Shown: positions 28,654 to 40,886, numbered from the stretch's first letter. The stretch: DNA of 64,000 nt from JASSUD01 sp031963005 (GCA_031963005.1 JASSUL010000005.1:62001-126000); one strand, 5' to 3'. Numbers and translations: made by a program. Notes: a model not told the origin generated them from the letters alone.

Positions 28654-29991
28654 ATGCTTCCTGAACTGTCTCAAAAAAAATTAAATAATAATACAAACAT
28701 TAATCAAAGCCCGGATAACTCTCAATCCCAAAGCAGTCATGGAGCCAAAAAAAAATCTAATAGCAAGACTGAATCAACCCTTCAACCATTCTCTTCGAAA
28801 GACAACAAAACCGATCAAAATCATAATGTAAATTTTATGAGATCGTACACACATATGATGAGGCTAGGAGAATTAGCCCACGCGCATAATTTTGGAGATA
28901 AACCTAGTAAAAATTATAGCCCTTTTAATTATATTTTATTTCAAGAAACTTGTGCGATAAATAAAATAGCATTAATAGATAAAATATATTCTGGTACAGA
29001 AATACAGGAAGCTCTGTACTTATTCGACAAAAAATTACAGAAAGAAGCAAAATTACAGAAAGAATCAAAATCAGGGAAAGAAGTAATACTAGATAAAGAA
29101 TCAGAATCGAAATCAGAATCAGATCTATCACTATCGGAGAAGGAGATACAAGATTCGGATCTAGCTACCCCCAAAAAAGTTAAAGACAAGAAGATAGATT
29201 TAAATAAACAAACAAGGATAGCAAAACAAGGACTACAAAAACTATTATCACTTGGAATGCTGAACATTAATGAAGAAAGTTTTTATAATGAATTTACTAA
29301 ATGCAAATTTTATGCAGTTCATACAACAAAGGAGGACGTAGTTGAAAAAATCACAGATGCTAATGGAGATATTTTGCTTAAAACAAGATCAAATCTCCGA
29401 AAGGATGGAGTGAAATTTCCTGCAGACAATACTCCTAAGGAGGATAGACAAGCGAGTAGAACCGAGAAATTTGTTTTTTTCTCAGTAGGGACAACGGAGA
29501 ATGTTCTTAAAAAAACAAGTACTTTTGGCAATTTTGCATTTAATATTCCAATAGATAAAGTTGAAGAATTTAAAAATGGCTTTTTTACTCTTCATGACTT
29601 AGCACTCCCAAGCGCACCAAGCGATATTAAAAAGTATATCGCTTGTATATCAGACGAAGGGATAGAAAAGCTAAACGCTCGTTTCAACGAAAATTCGGAC
29701 ATAGTCGATGCGTTTGGCAATGGTAAGCCATTCGACTATTGCTACGCAATGGGAGAAGATGGCCAGAACTTAAAAGAAGTTTTAGCTCTGGCAACAATTA
29801 ATACTATTAGATCTTTAGATGAAAAAGATCAAGAGAACATTTTGAATCATCTGCTGGAGAAAGACTTAAGCGAACAGGATCGCGAAGAGCGGTTTAGTAA
29901 CATAATTTCTGCATTTTTTCGCCCTCAAATTTTAGTACCAGACAATTTGCAGGTCGAGTCAAAAAATTATGACGGTCAGAAACTAAGTTAA
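28654..29991 (+). CDS. AT-rich orphan protein, candidate secreted effector or toxin
   Basis: No family was recognised with certainty. The 445-residue protein starts with about 60 hydrophilic Asn/Ser/Lys/Gln-rich residues, has a charged low-complexity tract of Lys/Glu/Ser (about 125-180), and then a structured-looking region. In that region FYAVHTTKED (219-228) followed 50 residues later by KFVFFSVGTTENV (272-284) resembles the His-x-[ST] and Phe-Ser strands of ADP-ribosyltransferase-like folds; this is a weak visual likeness. No signal peptide or membrane helix is seen. Base composition is far lower in GC than in neighbouring genes, suggesting transfer. RBS-like AGGTGAT precedes the ATG. Decayed mobile genes follow. 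Confidence 0.6.
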   Translation: MLPELSQKKLNNNTNINQSPDNSQSQSSHGAKKKSNSKTESTLQPFSSKDNKTDQNHNVNFMRSYTHMMRLGELAHAHNFGDKPSKNYSPFNYILFQETCAINKIALIDKIYSGTEIQEALYLFDKKLQKEAKLQKESKSGKEVILDKESESKSESDLSLSEKEIQDSDLATPKKVKDKKIDLNKQTRIAKQGLQKLLSLGMLNINEESFYNEFTKCKFYAVHTTKEDVVEKITDANGDILLKTRSNLRKDGVKFPADNTPKEDRQASRTEKFVFFSVGTTENVLKKTSTFGNFAFNIPIDKVEEFKNGFFTLHDLALPSAPSDIKKYIACISDEGIEKLNARFNENSDIVDAFGNGKPFDYCYAMGEDGQNLKEVLALATINTIRSLDEKDQENILNHLLEKDLSEQDREERFSNIISAFFRPQILVPDNLQVESKNYDGQKLS

Positions 29992-30036
29992 CCGCTCTTT
30001 AAATTAATAACATAACTCAGCAGAGACCTAATATTT

Positions 30037-30082
30037 AAATTGTAGATAGTATGGAAAGCCGTGTCCTTACTATCTACAATTT
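30037..30082. terminator. Perfect 15-bp inverted repeat, possible terminator
   Basis: AAATTGTAGATAGTA (30037-30051) pairs perfectly with TACTATCTACAATTT (30068-30082) across a 16-base loop. It lies 46 bp after the effector-like gene and faces the antitoxin remnant, so it may end both transcripts. No long T run follows on either strand, so an inverted repeat of another origin is possible. Confidence 0.4.
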
Positions 30083-30117
30083 GGCTATCTGATCAATAAT
30101 ATTGTATTTTTTCAGGA

Positions 30118-30336
30118 TCACGTTTTGGCTGAAACAGCTTGCATTGTCCTAATTGATCTGGGGTCATTTCGTTCATTTAAGCTAAATAGCTGTTCCTTCA
30201 AGGCTTTAGCGTCATTAATCAACTTGCTCGATTCTGCTTGATAATTTTCAGCATCAGCGCTTGTGAAACCTAACTCAGTGAATATATTGGCATTAGGTTG
30301 CGTAACGTGTTGTATCTCAGTATTAATTTTTTTCAT
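30118..30336 (-). pseudogene. Truncated XRE-family antitoxin (N-terminal part only)
   Basis: From the ATG at 30336 the first about 48 residues (including IQHVTQPNANIFTELGF and ALKEQLFS) match the N-terminal region of XRE/HigA-type antitoxins. After this the frame runs into about 24 unrelated residues and stops. The helix-turn-helix that should follow is absent. No toxin partner is found beside it; an IS66 remnant lies upstream. It is read as a broken toxin-antitoxin locus. Confidence 0.6.
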
Positions 30337-30418
30337 TTTTTGGCCATTTTGTTTTGTACTACAGCTCGATAACGAAATGCAGTGCCTCTGACCCAATAGT
30401 CAAGACTCAGTGCTTCAT

Positions 30419-30688
30419 TCAACTACCGCCAGCATATGACTCGCTTCACCCACCTTGGGCCAGATAAAACGCCCCTTGGTGTAGGCCACCTTTGACACAT
30501 TCAGACGCCAGTACGATCCCAAATTAATAGCTTGATCTGATTGTCTCTGCAATTGCAAAAAGCAAATGCTGCTCCCTCGCACGGCGCATGACTTAGCGCT
30601 TCTTGCATATACCGCAATAGCCTATCTATCCCCCAACGCATATCTATTGGATTACCGCTAACCATACGTAATCAGGCGCGATCATCAT
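30419..30688 (-). pseudogene. Degraded IS66-family accessory gene (tnpB)
   Basis: Reading the minus strand, IAPDYVWLAV opens the gene, a frame shift follows, then NPIDMRWGIDRLLRYMQEAL and AFCNCRDNQIKLLIWDRTGV, a second frame break, and finally KGRFIWPKVGEASHMLAVVE before the stop. These blocks, in this order, are those of the IS66 TnpB protein (about 115 residues). At least two frame disruptions are present and no intact tnpC is nearby, so this is a remnant. Confidence 0.7.
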
Positions 30689-30821
30689 GATAGTTGGCCT
30701 AATAAGCGGCCCAGTCATTGCGCATTGATCTCAGTGGGCAAGCACAACTAGGCATCACGTAATTCCATGTAAAACCAAGCTGGTGCTTGGAGGAAGCGTC
30801 GCACGCTTACCCTTATCTTAA

Positions 30822-31148
30822 ACTAACATAGACAGACAAAAACGGGTTTTTCATTATCTACTTAACGAAGGAAAATGCGCGAATCACCAGCAATTTATAG
30901 ATAAAATTTGTAAAAGCAATCCAAAAGAAGGAAGACAAATTATGACCATCGCAGAACAGCTTAGATCTGAGGGAATAATTAAAGGTCAAATTAAAGGAAT
31001 GCGAGATGAAAAAAAATGAATTGTTATTCAAATGCTGCGGGCAAAAATGAGCATGGATAGCATCGTTAAAGCAACTTGCCTTTTACCAGAAGAGATTCAA
31101 GCAATAATGCAAGTACGCGAAAAGCTAGTCAATCTCAATTTTTTTTAA
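30822..31148 (+). pseudogene. C-terminal remnant of an Rpn-family recombination-promoting nuclease
   Basis: The open frame shows NPKEGRQIMTIAEQLRSEGI (around 30942), a short Gly/Lys stretch, an in-frame TGA at about 31017, and then in the same frame IVIQMLRAKMSMDSIVKATC and LLPEEIQAIMQVREKL. This is the C-terminal tail layout of Rpn/PD-(D/E)XK putative transposases. The nuclease domain is missing. The frame is intact apart from the TGA. Confidence 0.6.
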
Positions 31149-31175
31149 TGAATATAACCAAATAGGAAAATGATC

Positions 31176-31436
31176 ATGACTTTGATGCAAGAGCTTTGAC
31201 TAAGAGGCTATATAGAGGGTTTTGCCGAATATACTTCAAAAGGTTGTCGAAAAAATATACAAAATGTAAAAAAAGATATTGCCATTCATCTGTTAAAAAA
31301 GCAGATGAAGGCAGATACCATGACTAAGACAAATTCACCTTCATTCGAAAAAGAGAGCACTGCAGAAGACGTTTTAACGAACTTCCTAAAAGAAAGCCTG
31401 TCTATAAAGACAGGCTCTCATCCTAGTTGGCAATAA
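31176..31436 (+). pseudogene. Second Rpn-family C-terminal remnant
   Basis: The ATG at 31176 begins MTLMQEL, an in-frame TGA follows, and the frame continues LRGYIEGFAEYTSKGCRK and DIAIHLLKKQMKADTM to a stop at 31436. The arrangement parallels the fragment immediately upstream, so two tails of related genes lie in tandem. The last part overlaps the probable ftsH terminator hairpin. Assignment to the Rpn family is less secure than for the first fragment. Confidence 0.4.
31386..31416 (-). terminator. Rho-independent terminator of ftsH
   Basis: AGCCTGTCT (31395-31403) and AGACAGGCT (31408-31416) form a 9-bp stem with a four-base loop. On the minus strand the stem is followed by TTCTTTTAG, a T-rich tail, 26 bp past the ftsH stop codon. 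Confidence 0.7.
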
Positions 31437-31441
31437 AAATT

Positions 31442-33370
31442 TTAAACCAATCGTGCTTTATTTTCAGGCGCTTTGTTTGGTGAATCGCCGCCCCCTTCTC
31501 CTGTCGGTCCGGTAGGAGGTGGGGGTGAAGAGGCGGTATTTTTAGTAGCTCCAGGCTGACTTAAGTGCTTGGGTGGCTCGGGAATTTTGCCTTCCATAAT
31601 GTCATTGATTTGCTTGGCATCGATGGTTTCCCATTCGAGCAAAGCCTTGACCATGGCTTCTACTTTATCGCGGCTGGTTTCTAATAGGCGGTGCGCTAAT
31701 GCATATTGTTCATCGATAATGCGACGAATTTCCGCATCGACTTTTTGCTGGGTGGCTTCAGAGACACTTTTTGAAGACATCCGCCCGAGCAGAGAATCCT
31801 GCTCCGTATCGACATAAATCATTGTCCCTAAAGACTCTGACATCCCATAGCGGGTCACCATATCTCGTGCCATTTTGGTCGCACGTTCGAAGTCGTTAGA
31901 CGCTCCACTTGATGAAGAATTTAAGAAAATTTCTTCTCCAGCACGTCCGCCGAACAAAATTGCGATTTCTTCGAGCATTTTGTCGCGATATAGATTAACG
32001 CGATCATGCTCCGGCAACTGCCAAGTCACGCCTAATGCGCCACCGCGGGGCATAATGGTGACTTTATGTACGGGGTCTGCATGAGGCAGTAATTTGGCCA
32101 CCACGGCGTGCCCAGCTTCGTGATAGGCCGTATTACGGCGCTCTTCTTCACGCATCACGGCTGATTTACGCTCAGGGCCCATATAGATTTTGTCTTTAGC
32201 ATCTTCAAAATCTTGCATTTCCACCGTACGTTTATTGCGCCGTGCGGCAAAAAGCGCGGCTTCATTGACGAGATTCGCTAAATCCGCACCCGAAAAACCA
32301 GGCGTTCCACGCGCGAGGATCAATGCATCGACATCGGATGAAAACGGGATTTTGCGCAGATGCACGCCTAAAATCTGCTCACGGCCGCGGATATCGGGCA
32401 GATTCACATACACTTGGCGGTCAAAACGACCCGGCCGTAATAATGCGCGGTCTAGCACATCGGCACGGTTGGTCGCCGCAATGACGATCACGCCTAGGTT
32501 AGGCTCAAAGCCATCCATTTCAACCAACATTTGATTGAGGGTCTGCTCACGCTCATCGTTCCCGCCGCCCATGCCGGCGCCACGCTGGCGGCCTACAGCA
32601 TCGATTTCGTCAATAAAGACAATACATGGAGCTTGCTTTTTAGCTTGCTCAAACATATCGCGCACGCGCGCAGCCCCTACACCGACAAACATTTCAACGA
32701 AATCTGAGCCTGAGATACTAAAAAATGGGACTTTTGCTTCTCCTGCAATGGCCTTCGCCAGTAAGGTTTTTCCGGTTCCTGGCGGCCCTACCAACATGAC
32801 TCCACGAGGAATACGCCCGCCTAACTTCTGGAATTTTTGAGGATCACCCAAAAAGTCTACCAACTCAGAGACTTCTTCTTTTGCTTCATCACACCCTGCA
32901 ACATCCGCAAAAGTGACTACATTTTGGTTTTCATCGGTTAAACGCGCGCGGGATTTCCCAAAGGAAAACATCCCTCCTTTAGCGCCCCCTCCTTGCATTT
33001 GGCGCATCATGTACAGCCAAAAAACAATGATCAGCAGGGTTGGGCCTAAGTACTGCAGTATGGAGGCAAAGAAATTAGGTCCCTCTTCGGCTTTACCGGT
33101 CACTTGCACGTTATATTTTAGTAAGTCACTGACCATCCAGGGATCGTCCAGAGAAAATACTTGGTATTTTTCTCCCGCTGTCGGAGCAGCAGTCAAAGTA
33201 CGGCCTTGTATAACCACGGATTTCAGCTTGCCATTTCTGGCGTCATCTATCAACTGGGAGTACGGTACCATCTCCAGGGTGCGTGGCTTATCAAATTGCT
33301 TAAAGACGGTAAATAGCACCATCGCAATGACAATCCATACCGCTGCTCTTGAAAACATCGTGCCGTTCAA
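31442..33370 (-). CDS. ftsH: ATP-dependent zinc metalloprotease FtsH
   Basis: This 642-residue membrane-bound AAA+ protease degrades unneeded or damaged membrane and cytosolic proteins. Two transmembrane helices (about residues 8-24 and 105-125) frame a periplasmic domain. Then come Walker A GPPGTGKTLLAKA, the second region of homology with RPGRFDRQV, and the zinc site HEAGH near residue 420. The C-terminal tail is Pro/Gly-rich. In Burkholderia it is followed by folP and glmM; here a terminator and a decayed island follow instead. Confidence 0.97.
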   Translation of the reverse strand: MNGTMFSRAAVWIVIAMVLFTVFKQFDKPRTLEMVPYSQLIDDARNGKLKSVVIQGRTLTAAPTAGEKYQVFSLDDPWMVSDLLKYNVQVTGKAEEGPNFFASILQYLGPTLLIIVFWLYMMRQMQGGGAKGGMFSFGKSRARLTDENQNVVTFADVAGCDEAKEEVSELVDFLGDPQKFQKLGGRIPRGVMLVGPPGTGKTLLAKAIAGEAKVPFFSISGSDFVEMFVGVGAARVRDMFEQAKKQAPCIVFIDEIDAVGRQRGAGMGGGNDEREQTLNQMLVEMDGFEPNLGVIVIAATNRADVLDRALLRPGRFDRQVYVNLPDIRGREQILGVHLRKIPFSSDVDALILARGTPGFSGADLANLVNEAALFAARRNKRTVEMQDFEDAKDKIYMGPERKSAVMREEERRNTAYHEAGHAVVAKLLPHADPVHKVTIMPRGGALGVTWQLPEHDRVNLYRDKMLEEIAILFGGRAGEEIFLNSSSSGASNDFERATKMARDMVTRYGMSESLGTMIYVDTEQDSLLGRMSSKSVSEATQQKVDAEIRRIIDEQYALAHRLLETSRDKVEAMVKALLEWETIDAKQINDIMEGKIPEPPKHLSQPGATKNTASSPPPPTGPTGEGGGDSPNKAPENKARLV

Positions 33371-33513
33371 AGCATGACTCCTTTATAGATCGGATATACA
33401 GCGTAAGCCGCTTATCCAGAAATGGCTTGGATACTCCAAACCGCTTCTCGTAAAATAGAAAAATGAGATGCTAATCCAGTCCCAGACTCAGAAGGCCTAT
33501 ATCTGGATAGCGT

Positions 33514-34287
33514 TTACTGTTGATGCATCTTTAGCTTTTTAGCTAGAATATATACTTCTGCTGAACCTGGCCGCGAGGCTTTAGGTTTACGCGGCGCAAC
33601 CACACAAAAATAACGCTTAAAGCGCTCAACAATTTGGCTATAACCGCTGCCATGGAAACACTTTATCAGGACACTTCCTTGGCGACTTAAGAATTCCTGC
33701 GCAAATTCAAGCACTAATTCGGATAAATGTTCCATACCCGCCGTATCTGCTGCGGCAATACCAGATAAGTTGGGGGCCATATCCGAAATTACAAGATCTA
33801 CTTGACGATTTTCCAGCGTGGTTCGCAATATTTCCAGCACAGCGTCTTCGCGAAAATCACCTTGTATAAAATGTACTCCTGTCAAAGGCTCCATCGGCAA
33901 CAGATCCAACGCAATCAGCGTACCTAATGGTAAGGCACTTGCCTCTTCGGGCACCACTGTAGGCACATCCTGCGCTTCTGGCGCTATTGGCTGCTGCTGT
34001 ATTGCAGAAACCGCAGCGCCTTTTTTGTTAAATGCGGGCACGCTCCCCTTTTTGCTATGACCGGAAGTTTTATGACGCAAGGCATTGATGACGTACTGGC
34101 TCCAGCTCCCTGGCGCTGCGCCTAAATCGACAATGACCTGTCCAGGACGAATCAAATCATCCTGCTCATCTATTTCCTTGAGTTTATAGGCTGCACGGGT
34201 TCGATACCCATCGTGTTTAGCCTGTTTGACATAAGGATCATTGATATGCTCATGTAACCAGGAAGTATTAAATTTTCTCTTTGTCAT
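33514..34287 (-). CDS. rlmE: 23S rRNA 2'-O-ribose methyltransferase RlmE (U2552)
   Basis: RlmE (FtsJ/RrmJ) methylates U2552 of 23S rRNA in the late 50S subunit. Motif I is VDLGAAPGSWSQYV, the catalytic Asp lies in LVISDMAPNLSG and the catalytic Lys in SVLIKCFHGSG. It has 257 residues against the usual 205-220 because of an insert of about 45 Ala/Pro/Lys-rich residues between motif I and the LIALDLLPMEP strand. The insert sits in the middle of the Rossmann-like core. It is placed 143 bp upstream of ftsH, as in other proteobacteria. Confidence 0.93.
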   Translation of the reverse strand: MTKRKFNTSWLHEHINDPYVKQAKHDGYRTRAAYKLKEIDEQDDLIRPGQVIVDLGAAPGSWSQYVINALRHKTSGHSKKGSVPAFNKKGAAVSAIQQQPIAPEAQDVPTVVPEEASALPLGTLIALDLLPMEPLTGVHFIQGDFREDAVLEILRTTLENRQVDLVISDMAPNLSGIAAADTAGMEHLSELVLEFAQEFLSRQGSVLIKCFHGSGYSQIVERFKRYFCVVAPRKPKASRPGSAEVYILAKKLKMHQQ

Positions 34288-34486
34288 CTATTTGCTACTG
34301 TGTTTTCCACCGTATTTGTCACCGTATTTGCCACTATATCTCGGGCATTTTTCCTAAGAATCCATCGCTATAGATAGATTTCTCAAAGCAATTTTATAGC
34401 TAATACAATTTTTAAAGGATCTTCAGCACATTCTGAGAGATAATCCGCTTCTCTCTTTTCCTTCATTTTGTTTTTCGGCTCAAATA

Positions 34487-34981
34487 ATGTCTTCTTATAC
34501 CCCACTGAGTCCCTCTGAACGCGCTGCACTCAAAGCGCAAGCACATGCTTTAAAACCTGTCGTTCTAATCGGGCCAGAAGGCCTGACGGATGCGGTTTTA
34601 CAGGAAATCGACCGCAATCTGAATGCACACGCATTGATTAAAATTCGTATGTTTGAGGATGACCGCACGCAAAGGGAAACCGCTTATCACACGCTGTGTA
34701 CGCGTCTTGGAGCGCATCCCGTACAGCATATTGGCAAGCTTTTTGTAGTTTGGAGGCCTATTCCGGCGGAGAGTTCCGACCATTTATCGACTCCTACATC
34801 CCCTCGCCGTGCAGGTGCAGCGCCGCGAACCGTCACCGTATTTCAGCGTAAACCTTCTTCTCTGCGCCGGACTATGCGTAAGAAACTACGCGTCCTCGGC
34901 AATCAAAGGGTCACACAAAGTGGTAGTCTCAAACGGGCAAAAGTACGGCAAACCAGCATCAAAAAGAGCATAAAAGATTAA
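34487..34981 (+). CDS. yhbY: YhbY family RNA-binding protein (CRM domain)
   Basis: A 164-residue protein whose first about 95 residues form a CRM domain: LSPSERAALKAQAHALKPVVLIGPEG, then a middle helix (LNAHALIKIRMF) and IGKLFVVWRP. YhbY binds precursor 50S particles and helps 23S rRNA maturation. The C-terminal about 65 residues are strongly basic (Arg/Lys/Ser) and longer than in the 97-residue E. coli protein; such tails are common in Burkholderia. It faces away from rlmE and ends at a strong terminator. Confidence 0.9.
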   Translation: MSSYTPLSPSERAALKAQAHALKPVVLIGPEGLTDAVLQEIDRNLNAHALIKIRMFEDDRTQRETAYHTLCTRLGAHPVQHIGKLFVVWRPIPAESSDHLSTPTSPRRAGAAPRTVTVFQRKPSSLRRTMRKKLRVLGNQRVTQSGSLKRAKVRQTSIKKSIKD

Positions 34982-34999
34982 TTCATGCCCTCGTTTACG

Positions 35000-35027
35000 A
35001 AAGGATCCTATTTAGGATCCTTTTTTT
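35000..35027 (+). terminator. Rho-independent terminator of yhbY
   Basis: AAAGGATCC (35000-35008) pairs with GGATCCTTT (35015-35023) around a six-base loop, and the T run continues to 35027. It lies 19 bp after the yhbY stop codon. Confidence 0.85.
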
Positions 35028-35072
35028 ACGGACTACCTCTTAGCAATGCCTTTAAAAATCCTCTTTACCGTA

Positions 35073-35549
35073 TTATAGATACTGGATTTTGGTAATCTCG
35101 TACTCTCTGGCTCCTTTAGGCGCCTGTACTACCGCTATATCCCCGGTATATTTGCCAATGAGCGCACGAGCAATAGGCGAACTCACAGAGACCAAGCCTG
35201 CATCAATATCGGCTTCTTCATTACCGACAATCTGGTAAGTCACACTTTCACCGGATTCTAAATCATCCAAATCTACTGTCACACCAAATACTACACGCCC
35301 ATCCGCTTCAATCAATGCCGGATCGATAATTTGTGCAGCGGATAAACAAGACTCGAGCGCAAGAATTTGGCCCTCGATAAAAGCTTGCTTTTCTTTTGCA
35401 GCAGAGTATTCCGCATTCTCGGAGAGATCACCGTGCGCACGCGCTTCTTCAATAGCCTTTACTACTGCTCTACGCTCAGTGGTCTTCAAGTGCTTTAGCT
35501 TCTCTCTGAGTCGCTCTGCACCCGCTTTTGTTAAAGGTATTGTGCCCAT
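35073..35549 (-). CDS. greA: Transcription elongation factor GreA
   Basis: This 158-residue factor rescues backtracked RNA polymerase by stimulating transcript cleavage. The N-terminal coiled coil starts with IPLTKAGAERLREKLKHLK, and the acidic tip is in ARAHGDLSENAEYSAAKE (about residues 33-50), with the conserved Asp and Glu. The C-terminal FKBP-like domain follows (SPIARALIGKYTGD). Placement next to carB is the Burkholderia order. Confidence 0.97.
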   Translation of the reverse strand: MGTIPLTKAGAERLREKLKHLKTTERRAVVKAIEEARAHGDLSENAEYSAAKEKQAFIEGQILALESCLSAAQIIDPALIEADGRVVFGVTVDLDDLESGESVTYQIVGNEEADIDAGLVSVSSPIARALIGKYTGDIAVVQAPKGAREYEITKIQYL

Positions 35550-35582
35550 AAGTCTTTATAAATAAAACAAGAAAATATCCTA

Positions 35583-35606
35583 CGCACGCTTAAATATAAG
35601 CGTGCG
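35583..35606 (-). terminator. Possible terminator after carB
   Basis: CGCACGCTT (35583-35591) and AAGCGTGCG (35598-35606) form a 9-bp GC-rich stem with a six-base loop. On the minus strand a T-rich stretch (TATTTTCTTGTTTT) follows after five bases. It lies between carB and greA. Confidence 0.5.
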
Positions 35607-35754
35607 CGATCTATATGCCATCATAGCTAGGTCGTTCACCTAGCTGCCTAAGAGAATTGGTGTAAATCTCTTAAAAAGTCTTGCTGTATTCCTTATATGG
35701 TAGTCCGAGGAAAATTCCTTAAACCCATATCACTACGCTTTTATGGCATCCATT

Positions 35755-39051
<3,297 letters not shown>

Positions 39052-39085
39052 AGTCAGAGTAGAAAAGATAGAAAAGCGCTATTTT

Positions 39086-39146
39086 TAAGAATTTGTTTAG
39101 TATTTTCCTAAAGAGGGCCCTTTTGGGAAATACTAAATAGGTTCTA
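39086..39146. repeat. 61-bp palindromic element (family E-like) between carA and carB
   Basis: The left arm is TAAGAATTTGTTTAGTATTT and the right arm the near inverse AAATACTAAATAGGTTCTA, meeting around GGGCCC. Arms are about 23 bp with a few mismatches. The TAAGAA/TTCTA ends resemble the other small family E palindromes. It lies inside the carAB transcript. Confidence 0.6.
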
Positions 39147-39163
39147 AGCGCGAATAGACGAAC

Positions 39164-40309
39164 CTATGCAGATTTTTGTTGCATCAACGCGATAAAGTGG
39201 GCAAATAAAGGATCTAGATCATGAGGACCTGGTGACGCTTCCGGATGACCTTGAAAACAAAAAGCAGGACGATCTGTTAACTCAAAACCTTGAAGCGTAC
39301 CGTCAAATAAAGAATGATGGGTAATACGCGTATTCGCAGGCAAAGAAGCCGGATCAACGACAAAGCCGTGATTTTGCGAGGTAATCATCACGCGATTATG
39401 CTGTATATCCTTCACAGGGTGGTTCGTCCCATGATGCCCATTTTTCATTTTTAGGGTTTTTGCTCCGAGGGCCAGCGCCATAATTTGGTGTCCTAAGCAA
39501 ATCCCAAACATAGGTATTCCAGACTCCAAAAGCACGCTCGCCGTCTCAATAGCATAATCACAGGCTTGAGGATCTCCAGGGCCATTAGAAAGGAAAATGC
39601 CATCCGGATGATAATCCAGCGCCTGCTGTGCAGTAGCTTTTGCAGGCAGCACCGTCACTTCACAACCCAGGGAGGCGAGTTTGCGCAAAATATTGTGCTT
39701 AATTCCATAATCAAAAGCGACAACACGGTATTGCGCATTTTCAAGCTGTCCATAGCCACTGCCCAAGCGCCATTCTGTTTGCTTCCAAGTATATGCTGTA
39801 GCCGTGGTCACGTCTTGCGCTACATCTTTTCCTGCCAATCCGCTAAATCCACGCGCGAGCGCCAAAGCCTTCTCTACATCCGCTTCACCAGCCATAATAC
39901 AGCCGTTTTGCGCGCCTTTTTCTCGTAAAAGGCAAGTTAAATGGCGAGTATCGATTCCAGAAATCGCCACAATATTTTGTTCGCACAAATAGGCAGGCAG
40001 CGTGGTATGCATCCTAAAATTGGAAGCTCTATTCGGCACATCTCGCACAACTAACCCTGCGGCTTGGATGCGATCGGAATCGCCATCTTCAGGATTAATC
40101 CCTACATTTCCTATATGCGGATACGTTAATGTAACGATTTGTTGCGCATAGCTTGGGTCTGTCAAAATTTCCTGATAGCCTGTGACCCCTGTATTAAAAA
40201 CCACTTCTCCCACAGTGTGGCCAAGTGCGCCGCAGGCCTGGCCATGGAAGACGGTACCATCGGCTAATACCAAAATGGCAGGCTGAGAAGATGGCAAAAT
40301 AGGCAGCAT
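39164..40309 (-). CDS. carA: Carbamoyl-phosphate synthase small subunit (glutaminase)
   Basis: This class I glutamine amidotransferase delivers ammonia to CarB. The nucleophile Cys lies in MFGICLGHQIMALALG, and the His-Glu pair in QGHPEASPGPHD near the C-terminus. The ATG at 40309 (381 residues) has GAGGAA ten bases upstream and was preferred over an in-frame TTG at 40315. It precedes carB. Confidence 0.96.
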   Translation of the reverse strand: MLPILPSSQPAILVLADGTVFHGQACGALGHTVGEVVFNTGVTGYQEILTDPSYAQQIVTLTYPHIGNVGINPEDGDSDRIQAAGLVVRDVPNRASNFRMHTTLPAYLCEQNIVAISGIDTRHLTCLLREKGAQNGCIMAGEADVEKALALARGFSGLAGKDVAQDVTTATAYTWKQTEWRLGSGYGQLENAQYRVVAFDYGIKHNILRKLASLGCEVTVLPAKATAQQALDYHPDGIFLSNGPGDPQACDYAIETASVLLESGIPMFGICLGHQIMALALGAKTLKMKNGHHGTNHPVKDIQHNRVMITSQNHGFVVDPASLPANTRITHHSLFDGTLQGFELTDRPAFCFQGHPEASPGPHDLDPLFAHFIALMQQKSA

Positions 40310-40445
40310 TACCAAAGGTTCCTCACAACAAAAAGATAGGTATGTGCACTGTTCAGGAGGTCAGAAACTGTTCTGACAAAGACAGGGCATAATTAAGACT
40401 TTGAATAAATTCTACAGACTCTATTTTCAAACGGATTATTTTTAT

Positions 40446-40886
40446 ATGCAAGCTAGTTCAAATAAACCCTATTTACTAAGAGCACACTATGAATGGTGTA
40501 TCGACAACAGTTACACGCCTTATATTTTGGTACACGTAGACTCGCGCACGCGCGTGCCTAAACAATTTGTACAAAAAGGGGAAATCATTCTGAATATTAG
40601 TCCTGAAGCGACGCATCAACTCAAAATGAGCAATGATTGGATCGAATTTAGCGCGCGTTTCTCAGGTATTCCACACAAAATAGAGATTCCTGTTCGCAAT
40701 GTTTTAGCGATTTATGCACAAGAAAGCGGAGAAGGAATGCATTTTCCGCTCGAAGAGATCAAGGAAGAAGAAGCGGATCTACCGCATCCTCCAACAGATA
40801 CAGGCCCTCATCCGGACACACAAAGCGCACCTTCCCCCTCGAAACCCGATGCAAGCAAGGGAAGTCATTTGAAAATTATTAAATGA
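40446..40886 (+). CDS. sspB: ClpXP protease specificity-enhancing factor SspB
   Basis: SspB tethers ssrA-tagged proteins to ClpXP for degradation. The N-terminal domain shows KPYLLRAHYEWCIDN, ILVHVDSRTRVPKQFV, EIILNISPEATHQLKM and IPVRNVLAIYAQESGEGM. A Pro/Ser-rich linker leads to a short C-terminal tail (HLKIIK) that corresponds to the ClpX-binding end. The ATG at 40446 gives 146 residues; an upstream TTG frame adds unneeded residues. Its usual neighbour sspA is not here. Confidence 0.92.
   Translation: MQASSNKPYLLRAHYEWCIDNSYTPYILVHVDSRTRVPKQFVQKGEIILNISPEATHQLKMSNDWIEFSARFSGIPHKIEIPVRNVLAIYAQESGEGMHFPLEEIKEEEADLPHPPTDTGPHPDTQSAPSPSKPDASKGSHLKIIK

Noticed and set aside
34293..34345. Short tandem words CACCGTATTTG near rlmE and a similar CCCGTATTT run near 11400
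   Set aside because: Two or three degenerate units each; too short to call as a repeat family.
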